This document shows positions 61,211-64,000 of a stretch of DNA of 64,000 bases, piece by piece. Numbering within the stretch: position 1 is the stretch's first letter; the number at the start of each line of letters is the position of its first letter. Made by a program: the position numbers and the translations under genes. Below the pieces are notes generated by a model. It saw nothing but the letters and a program-made list of their open reading frames with translations, had not been told where the DNA came from and did no database searches. Source of the DNA: Terriglobus roseus (GTDB lineage Bacteria; Acidobacteriota; Terriglobia; Terriglobales; Acidobacteriaceae); contig NZ_LT629690.1 in assembly GCF_900102185.1 (NCBI RefSeq), positions 248,001-312,000 of the forward strand, in the 5' to 3' direction.

Positions 61211-61216
61211 TAGAAT
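61211..61216 (+). promoter_or_regulatory. TANNNT box 6 nt before the UvrC-like gene
   Basis: TAGAAT, six nt before GTG 61223; no Shine-Dalgarno seen. Confidence 0.4.
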
Positions 61217-61222
61217 CGGTGA

Positions 61223-62509
61223 GTGGCAGTCGAACCCATCTTCGAGCATGAGATTGCGTTTGATCCGGCGCAGGCGGCGGATGCGTTGAGGCAGTTGCCT
61301 GCGGGGCCTGCGGTGGTGGGGCTGTTTGGGCATAGCGCTACGGATCGTCCGCATTTGATGAAGAGTGCGAATGTGCGTCGGCGGTTGCAGCGTTTGCTGG
61401 AGCCTGCGGAGGGGCAGACGAAGCGGCTGAATCTGCGCGATCGGATTGCTCGGATTGCGTGGCGTGAGGCGGGCAGCGAGTTTGAGTCGTTGCTGTTGCT
61501 GTATCGCGCGATGCATCTAGCGTTTGGTGCGGATGAGGCGCGGAAGCGGATGCGGTTGTTGCCTCCGTTCACGATTCGGTTTGCAGCGGAGAATGCGTAT
61601 CCGCGGATTTATGTGACGAACCATTTGCGTCGGCGTTCGTTAACAACGACATTTGGTCCGTTTGCTTCTCGCACTGCTGCGGAGCGTTATTGCGAGGCGG
61701 TTGAGGAGTTGTTTCTGATTCGTCGTTGCTACATGGAGCTGCATCCTTCGGTGGATGATCCGGGTTGCATTTATGGCGAGATGAAGAAGTGCATGGCGCC
61801 GTGCCAGATGCGATGCAGCGATGAGGAGTACAGCGCGGAATGCTCGGCTGTGTTGAGCTTTTTACAGACGCGTGGTGGCTCTCGCATTGCGGCTCTGGAG
61901 GCGGAGCGCGATGAAGCTTCTGCTGCTATGGAGTTTGAGCAAGCCGCGGCGGTGCATGGACGCATTGCGAAGGTGAAGGCTGCGGCTGCGTTTGCGGATG
62001 AGTTGGTGCAGCCGTTGAGTGAGTTGAAGGCGGTGTTGGTGATGCCTTGTCCTTCGCGCGCAGAGGATGATGCTCCGCATGTGGCGGTGTGGAGTTTTGC
62101 GGATGGATGTTTCCGCGGACCGGAGCGTGTGTCGTTGCTGGGTGTGCGGTTGGCGAAGGAGCAGGCGGAGGTTGGGTCCAGCTTGTTTGCGCAGCCGATG
62201 ATGCTTGCGGCTACTCCGCTTGAGGGTGGTGCTGCTTCTGGTGGTTCGTCTTCGGGTTCTGCGGAGGAGCGGATGCTTGCTGCTGTCGCGCGATTGTTGG
62301 ATAGTGCTGCTGGTGCGCGGGACATGGTGGAGCTTGGGGATCAGTTGTCGCTGTTGAAGCGTTGGTATTACCGGCCGGAGAAGCAGCGTGTGGGAGCGAT
62401 CTTCTTTATGGCTCGTGGGGAGTGGCCCGTGCGACGGATGGTGCGGGCTGCGGCTAAGTTGGTTGCTCCGGTTGAGGCTGCTCCGAAAGTCGATGTAAAG
62501 CCCGAATAG
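61223..62509 (+). CDS. Degenerate UvrC-like protein (N-terminal half, no nuclease domain)
   Basis: 428 residues related to the N-terminal half of excinuclease UvrC. Residues 25-110 align in order with the GIY-YIG domain but lack its tyrosines (VVGLFG in place of GVYxM; HLMKSANVRRRL in place of YVGKAxNLRxRL). The cysteine cluster C169, C182, C190, C194 has nearly the UvrC iron-sulfur spacing (12, 8, 4), here 13, 8, 4. A UVR (UvrB-binding) motif is at about 224-255 (LEAERDEASAAMEFEQAA). The RNase H-like nuclease and HhH domains are absent. It may bind UvrB or DNA without cutting. GTG start. Confidence 0.8.
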   Translation: MAVEPIFEHEIAFDPAQAADALRQLPAGPAVVGLFGHSATDRPHLMKSANVRRRLQRLLEPAEGQTKRLNLRDRIARIAWREAGSEFESLLLLYRAMHLAFGADEARKRMRLLPPFTIRFAAENAYPRIYVTNHLRRRSLTTTFGPFASRTAAERYCEAVEELFLIRRCYMELHPSVDDPGCIYGEMKKCMAPCQMRCSDEEYSAECSAVLSFLQTRGGSRIAALEAERDEASAAMEFEQAAAVHGRIAKVKAAAAFADELVQPLSELKAVLVMPCPSRAEDDAPHVAVWSFADGCFRGPERVSLLGVRLAKEQAEVGSSLFAQPMMLAATPLEGGAASGGSSSGSAEERMLAAVARLLDSAAGARDMVELGDQLSLLKRWYYRPEKQRVGAIFFMARGEWPVRRMVRAAAKLVAPVEAAPKVDVKPE

Positions 62510-62587
62510 TTATTAGCTTTCTTTTCGTGATCTACCCATCCTCGATTTCCTAATCAAAGAGCAGGCAGTCAGGCGAAAAAGCTGTGC

Positions 62588-62615
62588 TTGACATCTTTCT
62601 GAAATCCACTACCAT
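62588..62615 (+). promoter_or_regulatory. Promoter of the ArsR-AHSA1 operon
   Basis: TTGACA (62588-62593), 16 bp, TACCAT (62610-62615), then 6 nt to the GTG start: a good -35 with a leaderless arrangement. Confidence 0.6.
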
Positions 62616-62621
62616 TTGGTT

Positions 62622-62972
62622 GTGAATCGATTGGACACTACGTTTGCGGCTTTGTCTGATCCGACTCGGCGAGCTATGGTTGAGCGGCTTGCGCGGGGGC
62701 CGGACTCGGTGCATGGGTTGACCGAGCGATTTGATGTGTCGCAGCAGATGATTTCGAAGCACATTGCCGTTCTGGTGCGCGCACGGATTGTTGTGAAGAC
62801 GAAGCGTGGGCGTGAGAGTGTGTGCTCGCTTCGGCCCGAGGCGATTAAGACAGTGAGTGACTGGGCTTCTAACTATCGCCGACTTTGGGAAGAGCGTTTG
62901 GACAGGCTGGATGCGGTTGTAACTCAACTGAAGAATGAGGAGATCAGAAATGGGAAACAGCATGGCAAATGA
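62622..62972 (+). CDS. ArsR-family winged-helix transcriptional regulator
   Basis: 116 residues; start at GTG 62622 (VNRLDTTFAALSDPTRRAMVERL). HTH: SVHGLTERFDVSQQMISKHIAVLVRARIV (about 28-56). The metal-binding ELCVCD motif of ArsR/SmtB is absent, so this is the non-metal type that pairs with AHSA1/SRPBCC proteins. It overlaps the next gene by 23 bp. Likely an autorepressor of this two-gene operon; the signal is unknown. Confidence 0.92.
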   Translation: MNRLDTTFAALSDPTRRAMVERLARGPDSVHGLTERFDVSQQMISKHIAVLVRARIVVKTKRGRESVCSLRPEAIKTVSDWASNYRRLWEERLDRLDAVVTQLKNEEIRNGKQHGK

Positions 62973-63450
62973 AACAGAGCGGATGACCATTACGCGCGTG
63001 TTTGATGCTCCGCGCGAGTTGGTTTGGAAGGCTTGGACAGACCCGAAGTATGTTGTGCAGTGGTGGGGGCCGAAGGGATTTACGACGACTGCATGCAAGA
63101 TCGATTTTCGCGTGGGAGGGAAGGCGCTCTTCTGCACGAAGTCGCCGGAAGGGCAAGAGTTCTGGAACGGGATTGAGTATTTGGAGATTGTGCCGTACGA
63201 GAAGATCGTCTCGCTTATGTACTTTGCTGATGTGGACGGGAACAAGATTGATCCCGCGCAACTGGGAATAGAGCATGAGGCAATTGAAGGGGCGTACGAC
63301 ATGACTCTGTTTGAGGATCTTGGAGACGGTACGACGAAGCTCACCTTTATTGGCAATGAGCCGATGAAGGACGCGGCAGAGAGCGGTCAGCTTGAGGGCT
63401 GGATGGAGACTCTGGACAAACTTGCTGACGTTGTCGCGGAGTTGGTTTAA
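62950..63450 (+). CDS. SRPBCC/AHSA1 (activator of Hsp90-like) domain protein
   Basis: 166 residues, one SRPBCC hydrophobic-cavity fold: ITRVFDAPRELVWKAWTDPKYVVQWWGPKGFTT at the N-terminus, FRVGGKALFCTKSPEG in the middle, and GWMETLDKLADVV as the C-terminal helix. Start at ATG 62950, with GAGGAG about 7 nt upstream inside the ArsR gene. It is the usual partner of this ArsR type; it probably binds a small hydrophobic molecule. Confidence 0.92.
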   Translation: MGNSMANETERMTITRVFDAPRELVWKAWTDPKYVVQWWGPKGFTTTACKIDFRVGGKALFCTKSPEGQEFWNGIEYLEIVPYEKIVSLMYFADVDGNKIDPAQLGIEHEAIEGAYDMTLFEDLGDGTTKLTFIGNEPMKDAAESGQLEGWMETLDKLADVVAELV

Positions 63451-63790
63451 GGCGAACTAAGAAGCCGACGATTGATGATTGTCGCGTGCGAGATGCAGTC
63501 AGGTGTGGCGAGAAGGTTTCTCGTCCCTTGGCTGTATCGTCGTTTTGGTCGACCTACGAGCGCTTATTGAATGTGATAGGGATGCTTGTATCTGAAGTGG
63601 GTGGCGGAGATACATCCTCACTGCCCATCTTTAGTTTACAAGAGGCGGGTGGGCTTGCCGCAAGGTCCGGGTGTTGGTTCATGATCGTCATTCGGCGTGG
63701 AAGAATGCGCCGCGGAAGATGCTTCGTCTGGACCTGATGCTGACTTGATCTGGTTCGACGTTTCGTCACTTCAAAGGAGCGATTGAACTT
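63451..63790. other. Spacer with no supported gene
   Basis: 340 nt between the AHSA1 gene and the arr-like start. Short frames exist on both strands but have no recognisable motif, weak starts and Arg/Ser-rich composition. An AAGGAGCG Shine-Dalgarno for the next gene is at 63773-63781. Confidence 0.5.
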
Positions 63791-64000
63791 ATGTCGGAAG
63801 TGGATAGCAGGTTTCGTCGGCAATACTTTCATGGCACCCGTGCTGATCTTCAGCATGGCGATCTGATCACTGTTGGCTACGCGTCGAACTTCGGAGAAGG
63901 GAAAGTACTGTCGTGGGTGTATTGCACGGGAACGCTGGATGCTGCGATATGGGGTGCGGAATTATCTGTTGGGGGTGGGGCGGAGAGGATCTACGTGGTA
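63791..64000 (+). CDS. arr: Rifampin ADP-ribosyltransferase (Arr-like), 5' part, cut by window end
   Basis: First 70 codons of an Arr-type enzyme, which inactivates rifamycins by ADP-ribosylation with NAD+. YFHGTRADLQHGDLITVGY (residues 12-30), SNFGEGKVLSWVYCTGTLDAAIWGAEL and ERIYVV match the family from its N-terminus onward, including the conserved HGT and the AxWGAEL segment. Full Arr proteins have about 140 residues, so roughly half is outside the window. A Shine-Dalgarno AAGGAG lies 11-17 nt upstream. The chromosomal rpoB in this same window has a drug-sensitive sequence. Confidence 0.88.
   Translation, partial: MSEVDSRFRRQYFHGTRADLQHGDLITVGYASNFGEGKVLSWVYCTGTLDAAIWGAELSVGGGAERIYVV

Noticed and set aside
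63486-63737. 83-codon frame after the AHSA1 gene
   Set aside because: No motif, poor start, Arg/Gly-rich composition; treated as spacer.

Overview
The window is one contiguous piece of a moderately GC-rich bacterial chromosome. The gene content points to the Acidobacteriota, most likely family Acidobacteriaceae (Terriglobus/Granulicella/Edaphobacter-like). The indicators are a 1139-residue Oar-like TonB-dependent transporter with an N-terminal carboxypeptidase-regulatory domain, DUF1080 and Tat-exported Gfo/Idh/MocA enzymes, bactofilin, many secreted glycoside hydrolases, NHL/Ig-type surface proteins, and a beta subunit of RNA polymerase with a cysteine-rich insertion. This placement is inference from family content; no 16S rRNA lies in the window.

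Layout. 0-1.2 kb: two convergent VanZ-like membrane genes. 1.4-13.3 kb: the ribosomal-stalk/RNA polymerase block rplA-rplJ-rplL // rpoB-rpoC. It starts from a clear sigma-70 promoter and a long folded leader RNA, has internal hairpins, and ends in a strong terminator. rplK-nusG-secE are not upstream. 13.3-30.3 kb: housekeeping and secreted single genes (MurJ flippase, DUF1080, beta-helix protein, glutathione peroxidase, TonB transporter, SPFH protein, two tandem small secreted paralogues, S1/P1 nuclease, NIPSNAP, GH79, DUF1440, thioredoxin reductase, a coiled-coil secreted protein, bactofilin), mostly separated by good intrinsic terminators. 30.5-41.4 kb: an M1 aminopeptidase followed by a tightly packed membrane-protein/DUF4129/DUF4350/MoxR/DUF58 operon, a convergent SpoIIM-like gene and a divergent RDD gene. 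41.5-48.3 kb: aldo/keto reductase, a PD-(D/E)XK-like protein paired with a DinB/YfiT protein, the TldD-TldE protease pair, and DUF302. 48.5-61.1 kb: a carbohydrate-directed block (GH2, NHL/Ig surface protein, Gfo/Idh/MocA, lipoprotein glycosidase, PQQ-type beta-propeller). 61.2-64 kb: a degenerate UvrC-like protein, an ArsR-AHSA1 operon, and the start of a rifampin ADP-ribosyltransferase cut by the window end.

The non-coding part holds the most unusual signals. (1) The rplA leader has a 12-bp closing stem around two hairpins, and one strand of that stem can instead pair over the rplA Shine-Dalgarno, as in a riboswitch or ribosomal-protein autoregulation platform. (2) A ~200-bp repeat element occurs twice (29.5 and 47.7 kb, inverted relative to each other), each carrying three copies of an AAAGACGATTTT-type motif and each lying just 3' of a gene in the same sense. 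(3) Tandem 20-nt TTC-loop mini-hairpins and REP-like palindromes occur between genes. (4) A TANNNT box 6-7 nt upstream of the start codon recurs at seven or eight genes, suggesting many leaderless transcripts.

Functionally the window couples core transcription and translation with envelope maintenance (MurJ, bactofilin, SPFH, MoxR cluster) and extracellular polymer scavenging. All coordinates and motif readings were made by eye from the sequence; family assignments rest on remembered motifs, not on database searches.
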